50,970 nt of DNA, taken from positions 1 through 50,970 of the forward strand of contig CAYRLW010000021.1 in NCBI GenBank assembly GCA_964425215.1, in the 5' to 3' direction. The stretch comes from CAYRLW01 sp964425215 (GTDB taxonomy: Bacteria; Spirochaetota; Spirochaetia; Treponematales; Breznakiellaceae). A program made the translations under genes and the position numbers. This document shows positions 33,711 to 42,048 of this stretch, in pieces. Position 1 is the first letter of the stretch, and every line of letters begins with the position of its first letter. The notes under the pieces were generated by a model, which ran no database searches, had not been told where the DNA came from, and was given only the letters and a program-made list of their open reading frames with translations.

Positions 33711-34571
33711 ATGATAATCAATCACAACCTGAGCGCTATGTATGCCGATCGGTCCCTCCGGGTAACGCAAGAAGCCGTCCAGAAGGACATGGAGAAACTA
33801 TCGAGTGGCATGCGTATCAACCGCGCCGGCGACGATGCTTCTGGACTTGCGGTATCTGAAAAGATGCGCAGTCAAATCCGGGGTTTGAACCAAGCGTCAA
33901 CCAACGCTTCGAACGGTATTTCGTTCATTCAAACTTCAGAGGGCTATCTGCAAGAAAGCCAGGACATCGTTCAGCGAATCCGTGAATTGGCGGTACAATC
34001 TTCCAACGGTATTTATACGGCGGAAGATCGGATGCAGATTCAGGTCGAAGTCTCCCAGCTCGTGGATGAAATCGATCGTATCGCGTCCCACGCCCAATTC
34101 AACGGCATGAACATGCTGACCGGTCGATTTGCGCGACAAACCGGCGAAAACGTGGTTACCGCCTCCATGTGGCTCCATATCGGAGCGAATATGGATCAGC
34201 GGGAACGCATTTTCATCGGGACCATGACCGCTAAAGGTCTGGGGGTTCGCAACGCTGGTGATAATTCTATTCTCTCGCTGTCCGCGCCGGACAGCGCCAA
34301 TCGTGCCATTGGAACCCTAGACGAGGCGTTAAAAAAGATCAGCAAACAGCGAGCCGATCTTGGCGCCTATCAGAACCGCCTGGAACACGCGATAAAGGGA
34401 ATTGACGTTGGAGCGGAGAATTTGCAAGCCGCCGAGTCCCGCATCCGCGACACCGACATGGCAAAGGTTATGGTATCCTACACCAAGGACCAGATCCTCA
34501 GTCAGGCCGGCAACGCGATGCTCGCTCAATCCAAACAGCAGCCCCAGAGCGTACTCCAGCTCCTGCAGTAA
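33711..34571 (+). CDS. flaB: Periplasmic flagellar filament core protein (FlaB-type flagellin)
   Basis: Core flagellin of the spirochaete periplasmic flagellum, exported by the flagellar type III apparatus without a signal peptide. At 286 residues it has the FlaB length and both conserved termini: MIINHNLSAMYADRSLR, KLSSGMRINRAGDDASGLAV at the start and ESRIRDTDMAKVMVSYTK, ILSQAGNAMLAQ at the end, separated by a short variable middle instead of a surface-exposed D2/D3 domain. The start at 33711 (AAAGGAG upstream) removes 44 meaningless residues of the longer frame. It is a single-gene unit with a sigma-28 promoter and a strong terminator. Confidence 0.95.
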   Translation: MIINHNLSAMYADRSLRVTQEAVQKDMEKLSSGMRINRAGDDASGLAVSEKMRSQIRGLNQASTNASNGISFIQTSEGYLQESQDIVQRIRELAVQSSNGIYTAEDRMQIQVEVSQLVDEIDRIASHAQFNGMNMLTGRFARQTGENVVTASMWLHIGANMDQRERIFIGTMTAKGLGVRNAGDNSILSLSAPDSANRAIGTLDEALKKISKQRADLGAYQNRLEHAIKGIDVGAENLQAAESRIRDTDMAKVMVSYTKDQILSQAGNAMLAQSKQQPQSVLQLLQ

Positions 34572-34592
34572 TCAGGATCGTACCGGGAAGGC

Positions 34593-34629
34593 GCCGTTCC
34601 GGCTTAGGCCGGAACGGCTTTCTTTTTTT
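34593..34629 (+). terminator. Terminator of flaB
   Basis: An 11-bp perfect stem GCCGTTCCGGC/GCCGGAACGGC (34593-34603 and 34608-34618) with a TTAG loop, followed by TTTCTTTTTTT. The T-run reaches the stop codon of the convergent secreted-protein gene. Confidence 0.9.
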
Positions 34630-35449
34630 ATGGATTTACCGACGAATTAAAAGCTACAGCTACTCTGGTTTTAAACCACTGGTAAATCGCATTCGTTCGA
34701 TTGGAAAAGGAATCCAGTATTTTCCCCTGGAAGCCCGGCAAAAGAACGGCGTTCATCACCGAAACCCCGTAAATCACCATGGAATTCCCCGTATCAAACA
34801 CCATAACCACCGAACGGAGTTTGCTTTTTCCAATGAGGGGTAGAATCCCGAAACTCAGGGTGGTAAGGTTTTCTTGAACCAAGGCGAACGCGTCCGGTTG
34901 GCTATAGAAATCGTACCTATAAACATTGGTTCCAAATGTGGAGTCCCGTTGTTCGGCGTATAAAACCTTCTTTTCAGGGGGAACTTCGACCACCGGATCG
35001 GCCAGAGGCTTTTTAGTAGTCGGAGCATCGATAACTACGGAACTTTCGTAAAATACCCGCATTTTATTATGGCTGGCTGAAAAGTATTCGATACCCTTGA
35101 GGGAACTGAGAGCCATTAGGGCGTTATAGAGGGCGCTCCGTTCCGCTTCGGTCCACCCTTGCGGATTCGCTGTAGCGGGCTTTTTGTAGAGGTACAGGGT
35201 TTCTACAATGATATTAGGATCCAGATCCTGGGTAAACGTTTTAAACAGCTCCCTGGTCCAGGCGGTTTGGGGCATCAGGGTCGGTGCCGATTTATCCGTT
35301 TCCATGGCCCGCACAAAGCCCTCTTGGTTCAATTTTTGAGCCAAAGACGGACCCACCAGGTCCTCCATCGAAGCCGCACCCGCCGGAAGTATTGCAAACG
35401 TACAAACGACAATCGTAAATCCTACCGCTACGGTATTTTTTAGACCCAT
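34628..35449 (-). CDS. Secreted hypothetical protein
   Basis: A 273-residue protein with a signal peptide (MGLKNTVAVGFTIVVCTFAI, cleavage probably after PAGAA) and no other membrane segment, so it should be periplasmic; no lipobox Cys is seen. The mature part has mixed alpha/beta character with blocks ALYNALMALSSLKGIEYFSA, VYRYDFYSQPDAFALVQENL and YGVSVMNAVLLPGFQ; no family recognised. It has AAAGGGG six bases before the ATG and is transcribed divergently from the MCP-like gene, convergently with flaB. Confidence 0.75.
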   Translation of the reverse strand: MGLKNTVAVGFTIVVCTFAILPAGAASMEDLVGPSLAQKLNQEGFVRAMETDKSAPTLMPQTAWTRELFKTFTQDLDPNIIVETLYLYKKPATANPQGWTEAERSALYNALMALSSLKGIEYFSASHNKMRVFYESSVVIDAPTTKKPLADPVVEVPPEKKVLYAEQRDSTFGTNVYRYDFYSQPDAFALVQENLTTLSFGILPLIGKSKLRSVVMVFDTGNSMVIYGVSVMNAVLLPGFQGKILDSFSNRTNAIYQWFKTRVAVAFNSSVNP

Positions 35450-35468
35450 CTATAACCCCTTTAACTAT

Positions 35469-35496
35469 TTGACAGTCTCCGCGTATTGTTTACAAT
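35469..35496 (+). promoter_or_regulatory. Leaderless promoter of the membrane MCP-like gene
   Basis: -35 TTGACA (35469-35474), 16-base spacer, -10 TACAAT (35491-35496), 6 bases, then ATG at 35503, so the first transcribed base should be the A of the start codon. Confidence 0.65.
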
Positions 35497-35502
35497 ATGT
35501 TT

Positions 35503-36873
35503 ATGAAGTATACCTATTTTAATATTCCCATCCTACTAGCGATTTTACTCTTTCTTACCGGTGCTATCGGTCTCCTTTTTCCCCATACCTACCTTTCCAT
35601 CATTGTAGGTCTCCTGGGTGTTCTCGAATTGATAAGCCTTCTTGTGAACAGAAAAAAATGGGCCTTGGAACAACAAAGGACCATGGATGACGCCCTTATC
35701 CTTAAGGAAAAACTAAGGACCCAGGATGCCCTGCTCCAACAGCTCGGCGTAATGGGGGACCTCTTTGTGGCCGAAGATGCACTCCTTTTCCAATTTATCC
35801 AGCAAAGGCCGAAGGATCAACCGGGCATTTCGTCCCAGGCCACACCCAGCGAACGGATACGGGCCCTTTTGGAGTACTTTAAAGAGGACCGGCGCCAAGC
35901 CCTGAACCAGGCGCGGGAACTGCTGGAACTGCGGACACTCCCCGATTCGATACAGGAGGTTCACGTTCGGTTCCCCTACATCGACCTCCTTCTAAAGAGG
36001 GTGGTAGAACAGACGGAAAACGCCGCTATGACCCTTTTAGAGCGCTTTAGCGCCATTTCCGAACAAGCCGAACGGGGAGCCCAGGAAGCGCAAAAAGCCA
36101 TGCGGTCCCTGGGAGTCGAAAACTCAGACTCCGAAAGCCTGGAAAACCTTATCCAACAATCCCACGAATCCATCGTCAGTCGGTCTTCGGTAATAAACGA
36201 GTTCCTAGCTCTCAATCAAGATAATAGCGCCAAAATAGAGAAAATTTCCAACCTGGTGTCGAAAACGGAGGAACTAATCTCGGGCATCACGGATATATCC
36301 GAACGATCCAAATTGATAACCTTTAATTTGGCGGTGGAATCGGCAAAAATCGGCGTAAAGGGGCAGGGCTTTAAGGTGATTGTATCGGAGCTTCAAAAAC
36401 TCAACGATCAAACCGCCGATTTTGCCAAAAATATTCTGGATATTGTAAAATCCTTTAACACCTACAACGCCCAATTGTTGGATCAGTGGATAGGCCGGTC
36501 AAAAGAACTGACCGAAAAGGTTCGCTCCGATACGGGGCAGGCGGAAAAAACCGTGGAAGCCCTGGCCAGGTCCTACGATTTAACCCGAAGCCTCTTTAAA
36601 TCCCTCTCCGAAAACTCCATTCAGGTAAACCGATCCATGGGTGATATTTTGGCATCCCTACAGTTTCAGGACATCACCCGTCAGCAAATAGAGGGGGTTA
36701 ACGCGTTTTTAAGCGATATCCAAGAAATCGTAAACAACCTGCTCAAGGAACTTTCCAGCCGCCGTATTCAGGCGACTAAAGAGGTTTCCTCTAAGCAAAA
36801 AATTATGGAAATCTACGCCCCCCGGCTTAAGGTTAGCAAGGACCACGATATTTTTAACAAGGTTACATTTTAA
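35503..36873 (+). CDS. Membrane-bound MCP-like signalling protein with a variant tip
   Basis: A 456-residue protein with two closely spaced N-terminal helices (about 5-50) and almost no extracytoplasmic domain, followed by long cytoplasmic coiled coil. A chemoreceptor-like hairpin is present: ERSKLITFNLAVESAKIG then KGQGFKVIVSELQKL, which keeps the N, E, G and GF positions of the MCP tip but replaces the usual IEAARAGE. A later block SLQFQDITRQQIEGV is typical of MCP-like proteins that lack standard methylation. It may sense inside the membrane or cytoplasm. The start at 35503 rather than two codons earlier fits the promoter spacing. Confidence 0.8.
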   Translation: MKYTYFNIPILLAILLFLTGAIGLLFPHTYLSIIVGLLGVLELISLLVNRKKWALEQQRTMDDALILKEKLRTQDALLQQLGVMGDLFVAEDALLFQFIQQRPKDQPGISSQATPSERIRALLEYFKEDRRQALNQARELLELRTLPDSIQEVHVRFPYIDLLLKRVVEQTENAAMTLLERFSAISEQAERGAQEAQKAMRSLGVENSDSESLENLIQQSHESIVSRSSVINEFLALNQDNSAKIEKISNLVSKTEELISGITDISERSKLITFNLAVESAKIGVKGQGFKVIVSELQKLNDQTADFAKNILDIVKSFNTYNAQLLDQWIGRSKELTEKVRSDTGQAEKTVEALARSYDLTRSLFKSLSENSIQVNRSMGDILASLQFQDITRQQIEGVNAFLSDIQEIVNNLLKELSSRRIQATKEVSSKQKIMEIYAPRLKVSKDHDIFNKVTF

Positions 36874-36914
36874 AGGGGTATTCCCACCGTCAGCGACAGC
36901 GAGGATACCCCTTT
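36872..36914. terminator. Hairpin between the MCP-like gene and khpB
   Basis: A 10-bp perfect inverted repeat AAAGGGGTAT/ATACCCCTTT (36872-36881 and 36905-36914) lies between convergent genes and begins within the MCP-like stop codon. No T-run follows on the plus strand, so termination strength is uncertain. Confidence 0.45.
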
Positions 36915-36978
36915 CCAAAAACAAAACACGATACAACAACAAAAGAGTCGAAGCCTACCGGACTAGTCCGATAAACTC

Positions 36979-37707
36979 CTAGCGGCGGGAGCCCTTGTAT
37001 AATACCCTGACCTGTTTATACAGCCCTTCGCCTTCGCTTTTTGTCTCCACATCGGAGATATCGTTCAAGGTAGTGTGGATCAGGCGCCGTTCAAAGGGAT
37101 TCATGGGCTCTAACAGGATGGAACTTCTGCTTTCCCTGACCTTATCCGCCACGCTGTAAGCTAAGCGAACCAATGATTCTTCTCTTCGTATACGGTAGTT
37201 TTCACTGTCCAAAATAACGCGCATATCTTCTTTGCCTAATTTGGTCGCGAAAATATTGGCCAGCAACTGAAGGGCATCCAGATTTTTCCCTTTTTTCCCG
37301 ATTAATATGGAAGAACTTTCCGAATCGATTTTTAAACCGATTTTTTGATCCTCCCGGAACAGAACCGATACCGTAGCCTGGTACCCCATTTTCTGGATCA
37401 ACTGTTCAACAAAATCGATTAAATCCTTTTCAAAATCGTTTTTCGGTTCCGGATCTCCAAATACGGGGGTTTCTATGGATTTTTGATCGGACCGACGGGG
37501 AACTTCTTCCCGATCCTCCCTCTCTTTAAAGGATGGGGAAACATTCGAATCCGTGTGGACCTTGATCCGTACAAACCCCTTTTTAAAAAGTCCCGACCTT
37601 TGGGTTTCCAGTATCTCTACGTCAAACCCATCCCGTTCCAAACCCAGTTCTTCCGCCGCCTTGTCGATCGCTTCCTTTTCGGTGCGGCCTTCAAATTCAT
37701 ATACCAT
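36979..37707 (-). CDS. khpB: KhpB/Jag RNA-binding protein
   Basis: A 242-residue RNA-binding protein of the Jag/EloR/KhpB family, which in Gram-positives works with KhpA in cell elongation and RNA regulation. Domain order is Jag_N (about 1-50, EFEGRTEKEAIDKAAEELGL), a charged linker, a KH domain with the loop LIGKKGKNLDALQ, and a C-terminal R3H domain with NPFERRLIHTTLND (Arg and His of the R3H core). It lies 47 bases after yidC, the usual neighbour. GAGG before the ATG at 37707 supports the start. Confidence 0.9.
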   Translation of the reverse strand: MVYEFEGRTEKEAIDKAAEELGLERDGFDVEILETQRSGLFKKGFVRIKVHTDSNVSPSFKEREDREEVPRRSDQKSIETPVFGDPEPKNDFEKDLIDFVEQLIQKMGYQATVSVLFREDQKIGLKIDSESSSILIGKKGKNLDALQLLANIFATKLGKEDMRVILDSENYRIRREESLVRLAYSVADKVRESRSSILLEPMNPFERRLIHTTLNDISDVETKSEGEGLYKQVRVLYKGSRR

Positions 37708-37754
37708 ACGCGTGCTCCTCGCGATAGAGATTGCTGTTAGTAATGGGGAGCCCC

Positions 37755-39584
37755 TTACTTTCGTTTCCGCTTCGGCGCTATAACCGGTTCCGTCGCCGCC
37801 ATATGCTTTTTCTTTTGCGCTAAATACTCGTTGATAATCAACTGCTGTACCAACGTTAAAAGGTTGGACATGATCCAGTACAACAACAGTCCCGACGGAA
37901 CGTTGTAGAGGATAAAGAAAAACATGATCGGCATGGCGTACAGCATCATTTTCATCTGGGAATTACCCTGCTGATCCGGCGTCTGGGTAACCTTGCCGTA
38001 CAAAAGCTGGGAAACCAAATAGATAAAGGGCAGTAACCGAATATCGCTCCAATTTAAAAGGGGAATTTTAAAGGGCGAAAAATTCCAAATCGTTTCGGGC
38101 AACGAGAGGTCCGGAATCCATCCGGGAATAAACAGGGCCCCCCGAAGATCAAAATGGTTGTTAAACAGATTATACATGGCAAAGAAAATAGGTATCTGCA
38201 GTAGCATGGGCAAACACCCGGACATGGGGTTATACCCCTCTTTTTTGTACAATTCCGCCATTTCGGCGTTCATTTTGGTGGGATTATCTTTGTATTTAGT
38301 CTGGATTTCTTTAATTTTTGGGGAAATGGACTGCATCCGTAGGGTAGACTCGGACCCCTTTTTAGTAAGAGGAAACAGAATCAATTTAACAAAAATCGTC
38401 AGAAGGATGATCGCTATTCCGTAGTTAGGAATTACCTTGTAAAACACAAGAAGAAGCCATTTTAGAGCCACTTCCAGGGGAGCCAAAATACCGCTGGTAT
38501 TCGCCACCGAGGTCATGTTCATGTCCCGCATCTTAAAAGCGTTTTTATCGGAAAAATCGTAAATCGAAAGAGCCTTTTGGGTTTTAGGTCCCAAATAGAA
38601 CCGGTACACATCCGTGGTTTTGGTTCCCGTAATCGTGGGGCGGACCATAAAAAACTGGGATGTGGTGGCAATCCCCGGCACGGGATTGGAAGCGAAGGCG
38701 TATTCATACTTCGTGGCGTCGGGGATCGCTATAAAGGTAAAATATTTACCCGCGATAGCGGCCCAGGAAACCTGACTGTTGATTATGGTGGGACCCTTGT
38801 TGGAAACTTTTTCCTGCTTTTGTTTACCGTTGGTGTAGGTATAATAATTCCGGTACTCGTACCGTTCGGAAAGGGATTCAAATTTGGGACCGATTTGGGG
38901 ACCGAATTCCAGGGTATAAGAGGCGCCGTTAAAGTTTAAGGGAGGAACCTTGGTGCCACCGTCCAGGGTCACCGAAAGCTCGAACATATAGTCGTTGGGT
39001 TTTAGTTCGTACCGTTTGATCAACCTAAACGTTTGGGGCCCCGAGGAAGCCGCACCGGCTACGGCGTAATCCTTATAAAACTCGATAACCGTATCGGAAA
39101 CTCGGGTGTAATTAAAAATATCCGTGTTAGGTTTCGCGTCCAAACCCCCAAAGGCGATGGTAAACGCGTGGGATTCCGTCTTTCCCGGAAGGACCATTTC
39201 CAGGAAATCATTTTGATCCTTATGCTCCTTAAGCTTGTAGGAAACGATGTCCCCGCCCCGGGTACTAAAGACAGCCTTTACCAAATTGGTTTCAATGCCA
39301 ATTTTTTCTTCAGCTTTCGCGGTGGTATCCGCTGGAAGTAAGGATTCTGCGGAAACCGTACTTGGAGCCGTTTCGGCGGTACTGGTCCCGGTTGTGCTAG
39401 CCGGCGAAGAAGCGGGGGAACTTGAACCGGAGCTAGTCGAAGCGGTAGGAGCCGGAGAATTCTGCTCCGTCTGAACCGCCGTAGGGACCTTCTTTTGGGG
39501 GGGAGCGAAATAGCCCTGGATAAGGTAACTACCCGATATAACAACGACCGAGAGAACCACGGCCAGTATTGTTCGTTTTTCCAT
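37755..39584 (-). CDS. yidC: Membrane protein insertase YidC
   Basis: Inner-membrane insertase that places membrane proteins with or without SecYEG. The 609 residues show the Gram-negative layout: an N-terminal signal-anchor helix (ILAVVLSVVVISGSYLI), a Ser/Thr/Ala/Pro-rich linker (about 30-95), a periplasmic beta-sandwich domain (about 95-350), and the conserved five-helix core with FVKLILFPLTKKGSEST, GCLPMLLQIPIFFAMYNLF and FILYNVPSGLLLYWIMSNLL. A Lys occupies the groove position that is Arg in E. coli. A basic tail ends APKRKRK, suited to ribosome contact. Part of the rpmH-rnpA-yidD-yidC-khpB series. Confidence 0.96.
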   Translation of the reverse strand: MEKRTILAVVLSVVVISGSYLIQGYFAPPQKKVPTAVQTEQNSPAPTASTSSGSSSPASSPASTTGTSTAETAPSTVSAESLLPADTTAKAEEKIGIETNLVKAVFSTRGGDIVSYKLKEHKDQNDFLEMVLPGKTESHAFTIAFGGLDAKPNTDIFNYTRVSDTVIEFYKDYAVAGAASSGPQTFRLIKRYELKPNDYMFELSVTLDGGTKVPPLNFNGASYTLEFGPQIGPKFESLSERYEYRNYYTYTNGKQKQEKVSNKGPTIINSQVSWAAIAGKYFTFIAIPDATKYEYAFASNPVPGIATTSQFFMVRPTITGTKTTDVYRFYLGPKTQKALSIYDFSDKNAFKMRDMNMTSVANTSGILAPLEVALKWLLLVFYKVIPNYGIAIILLTIFVKLILFPLTKKGSESTLRMQSISPKIKEIQTKYKDNPTKMNAEMAELYKKEGYNPMSGCLPMLLQIPIFFAMYNLFNNHFDLRGALFIPGWIPDLSLPETIWNFSPFKIPLLNWSDIRLLPFIYLVSQLLYGKVTQTPDQQGNSQMKMMLYAMPIMFFFILYNVPSGLLLYWIMSNLLTLVQQLIINEYLAQKKKHMAATEPVIAPKRKRK

Positions 39585-39603
39585 AAAAATCCTCTATATT
39601 CGT

Positions 39604-39825
39604 TCAGGGTACCGGATCGTAACCACCCGGATGAAAGGGGTGACACCGGGAAATTCTTTTAACCGCCATCCACGATCCCTTAAGGGGTCCGTATTTAAAC
39701 ACCGCTTCGTAGGCGTAATGGGAACAGGTGGGTGTATACCTGCAACTGGGGGGGAAATGGGGAGAAATAGCTTTTTGATAAAACTTGATCATCAAAAGCA
39801 ATAATTTCTTGATTAACCCAGTCAT
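39604..39825 (-). CDS. yidD: Membrane protein insertion efficiency factor YidD
   Basis: A 73-residue protein of the YidD family, which assists YidC-dependent insertion at the membrane face. The conserved motif runs SPHFPPSCRYTPTCSHYA and HPFHPGGYDPVP, with the family Cys pair. The start overlaps the rnpA stop by 4 bases and yidC follows 19 bases on, the classic order. Confidence 0.95.
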   Translation of the reverse strand: MTGLIKKLLLLMIKFYQKAISPHFPPSCRYTPTCSHYAYEAVFKYGPLKGSWMAVKRISRCHPFHPGGYDPVP

Positions 39826-40187
39826 TTTTCTACCGTCACCGTAACTAATCCAGCTTTGGAAAACAGATTTTCTAACTGCCGAACCCGGTCCTGAAACGTA
39901 TCCAGTCCTGGATACACCAATAAAACTAAGTCATACCCCATACACAGGGAACTTTTTAAACGCCGATACACTTCCCGACTTAAACGACGGGATCGATTTC
40001 TTTCTACCGCGTTTCCGTATTTCCGAGCAAACGTAAAGGCTATCCGGTTATGCGGTAGTCCGTTTTTTACATAAAAAAGTTTTGCTCCTGGGCAGGAAAC
40101 CCTCCGGCCCCGAGCAAACACCCCTTGAATCGCGTCTTTTCCCTTCAAACGTTCAAGCCGTCGAAAACGAAAAGATACGTTCTCCAT
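39822..40187 (-). CDS. rnpA: Ribonuclease P protein component
   Basis: A 121-residue basic protein that binds the RNase P RNA and helps mature tRNA 5' ends. The RNR signature is present as GNAVERNRSRRLSREVYR; the N-terminal RFRRLERLKGKDAIQGVFARG and central IAFTFARKYG strands match the family. It follows rpmH by 5 bases and overlaps yidD by 4. Confidence 0.95.
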   Translation of the reverse strand: MENVSFRFRRLERLKGKDAIQGVFARGRRVSCPGAKLFYVKNGLPHNRIAFTFARKYGNAVERNRSRRLSREVYRRLKSSLCMGYDLVLLVYPGLDTFQDRVRQLENLFSKAGLVTVTVEK

Positions 40188-40192
40188 CTCTC

Positions 40193-40348
40193 TTAGTAGG
40201 GCTTCTTTTCGTCCGACGCGGAAAGTTTAATCCGTCCCTTAGCCCGGCGCCGTTTAAGCACCAAGCGTCCACCCCGGGTCTTCATGCGGGCTCGGAATCC
40301 AAACTTTCGATTGCGTTTCACCTTACTGGGCTGGTACGTCCGTTTCAT
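40193..40348 (-). CDS. rpmH: 50S ribosomal protein L34
   Basis: A 51-residue, highly basic protein beginning MKRTYQPSKVKRNRKFGF and continuing RARMKTRGGRLVLKRRRAKG, which is the L34 signature. The C-terminus has a short acidic/basic extension (SASDEKKPY) beyond the usual 44 residues. AAGGAGA lies before the ATG, within a small palindrome GGAGATTCTCC. First gene of the rpmH-rnpA-yidD-yidC-khpB operon. Confidence 0.97.
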   Translation of the reverse strand: MKRTYQPSKVKRNRKFGFRARMKTRGGRLVLKRRRAKGRIKLSASDEKKPY

Positions 40349-40405
40349 GGGAGAATCTCCTTGATCTATATATAAAAATCCGTATGGTCAATACAACGGG
40401 TAGTC

Positions 40406-40435
40406 AGTATAAAACAATCGTAGAGCCTTGGTCAA
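40406..40435 (-). promoter_or_regulatory. Promoter of the rpmH operon
   Basis: Minus-strand -35 TTGACC (complement of 40430-40435), 18-base spacer, -10 TATACT (complement of 40406-40411); the leader to rpmH is about 50 bases. The -35 overlaps the dciA stop codon. Confidence 0.6.
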
Positions 40436-40980
40436 CGGGGCAACTTTTTACCGCTCCGCGCGTCTATACCCTTCTTTAAACGCCACAGGGCATCCTTAAA
40501 AGCCGGATCTTCTATCCTTGCTAGGGTCTCATCATCCGTGGAAGACAATGGTACCTCCGTTGGGGCTTCCAGCGTAGAGGAATCCCGCCCTTCCAAAGAG
40601 GTCCCCTTATTCGAAGTCCCGTGGGTATCCACCGGGGGTCCCTCATCGGAAGAACTAACGGTAGCTCTTTCGTCTTTATGAGCCGAAGAAGGTCCTTCCC
40701 TGCCTAAGCGGAAGGATATACCCGTAATGGTCAACTCGGGAAAATTTGAACGTACCCGGTCCAGCAGTTCCACCTGTTTGGATTGCAAAATCTGAATCCA
40801 CCCAGGATGATCCGCCTCGATTAAAAGAACCGACCGATCCAGTTCGCGGATCCAGCTATGACAGGCTAGTTTTTCCCCCGCTATGGATTGCCAGGAAGAA
40901 AAAAGCTCCGAATATCCCTGGGCAGTCCGAAGCATTTGTCTATCAAAAAAGGCCGATAAAAGGTCCCCCGCTTTTTTCAT
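40432..40980 (-). CDS. dciA: DciA-like DUF721 protein (predicted replicative helicase loader)
   Basis: A 182-residue protein whose first 100 residues form the DUF721 domain: LLSAFFDRQMLRTAQGYSEL, WQSIAGEKLACHSWI and LLIEADHPGWIQILQSKQ. DUF721 proteins are named DciA and load or operate the DnaB helicase in bacteria without DnaC. The remaining part is Ser/Thr/Glu-rich and looks disordered, then ends in a short basic helix. It overlaps recF by 4 bases; the dnaA-dnaN-recF-DUF721 order is conserved in treponemes, which supports the role. Confidence 0.85.
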   Translation of the reverse strand: MKKAGDLLSAFFDRQMLRTAQGYSELFSSWQSIAGEKLACHSWIRELDRSVLLIEADHPGWIQILQSKQVELLDRVRSNFPELTITGISFRLGREGPSSAHKDERATVSSSDEGPPVDTHGTSNKGTSLEGRDSSTLEAPTEVPLSSTDDETLARIEDPAFKDALWRLKKGIDARSGKKLPR

Positions 40981-42044
40981 GGTTCTAAAGCTCCGTCCTT
41001 AACGTGGTACACCAGAGTATCACCCCTACTATACCGTTTATAGGGTTCCTCGGGAAGGAAGGTAAAAAAGGCCTGCTGATAGTCCGGTAAAATTCGGAGA
41101 AATTTCATCCGTTTTTCCGGATCCAATTCCAAAAGGACGTCGTCCAAAAGCAAAAGGGGATGGAGCCCCGTAACGTCCCGGTAACGGCTTGCCTGGGCGA
41201 CCCGTAACAACAGAGCCAAAAGCCGCCGTTGACCCGTGGACGCCTTTTCGGAAAAATCAACGCCAAAACGGGTAAAATGGTAGCGGTCCCGGTGGGGTCC
41301 CGATACACTGGTACCCATCAAAAGATCGCTTTCCCTTTTTTGTTCCAACTGTGTAAGCACCCCATCCACCGTTTCGGCCTTCCATGAAGGAAGGTACCGT
41401 ATGCCAATCCCGTCCACAGCGGAAACGGAAAAGTAAAGTTCGCTAAAAATCGTAGAAAAAAGGGTAACCGCCTGGGCCCTCTTTTTCATCAACTCAAGCC
41501 CGTAGACGGCGATTTGAGAATCCACCGTATCGAGCAGGTCGATTTGGCGATTTTTTACCAAGGTGTTGCGGATCTTTAAAATTCGCCGGTATCGGCGCAG
41601 GTCGTCCAAATAGAGGGGATCATAAAGACTAAGGCTTTGATCAAAAAACCAGCGCCGTCTTTCCGGCGGACCAGAAATAAAATCCATATCCTCGTGGCAG
41701 AATACGATGGCGGGGGTTACCAATAACAGAGATTTTCGGTCTTCCAAATTTTTCCGGTCCACAAGGACGGCTTTTTTACCATCCTCAATTTTCACCGATA
41801 TTTTATCGTGGTCCGAGTCTTTTAAGGTTCCCGTTACGGAGCAGGATTTTTCTCCCGTTCGGATTAAATCATTATCCCTCGCTCCGCGAAAGGAAGAACC
41901 AAAGGAACAAAAATACAGAGCCTCGAGAAAATTTGTTTTGCCTTGCCCATTTTCCCCGATTAAGTAAACGTCCTTCGAATCGGTAACTACTTCAGCGTCC
42001 GTTAAATTGCGAAAACCCGTGGTTCGTAAAGAAGCATAGGCCAT
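40977..42044 (-). CDS. recF: DNA replication and repair protein RecF
   Basis: A 355-residue SMC-like ATPase acting in RecFOR loading of RecA at gaps. Walker A is GENGQGKTNFLEALYF, the signature region is STGQRRLLALLLRVAQ and Walker B is LLLLDDVLLELDPEKR. The start at 42044 is 4 bases after the dnaN stop codon and the stop overlaps dciA, so all belong to one operon. Confidence 0.95.
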   Translation of the reverse strand: MAYASLRTTGFRNLTDAEVVTDSKDVYLIGENGQGKTNFLEALYFCSFGSSFRGARDNDLIRTGEKSCSVTGTLKDSDHDKISVKIEDGKKAVLVDRKNLEDRKSLLLVTPAIVFCHEDMDFISGPPERRRWFFDQSLSLYDPLYLDDLRRYRRILKIRNTLVKNRQIDLLDTVDSQIAVYGLELMKKRAQAVTLFSTIFSELYFSVSAVDGIGIRYLPSWKAETVDGVLTQLEQKRESDLLMGTSVSGPHRDRYHFTRFGVDFSEKASTGQRRLLALLLRVAQASRYRDVTGLHPLLLLDDVLLELDPEKRMKFLRILPDYQQAFFTFLPEEPYKRYSRGDTLVYHVKDGALEP

Positions 42045-42048
42045 GTAT

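Noticed and set aside
39820..40431. Possible RNase P RNA or other small RNA near rnpA
   Set aside because: The stretch is filled by rnpA, rpmH and an ordinary promoter; no RNase P RNA core is visible.
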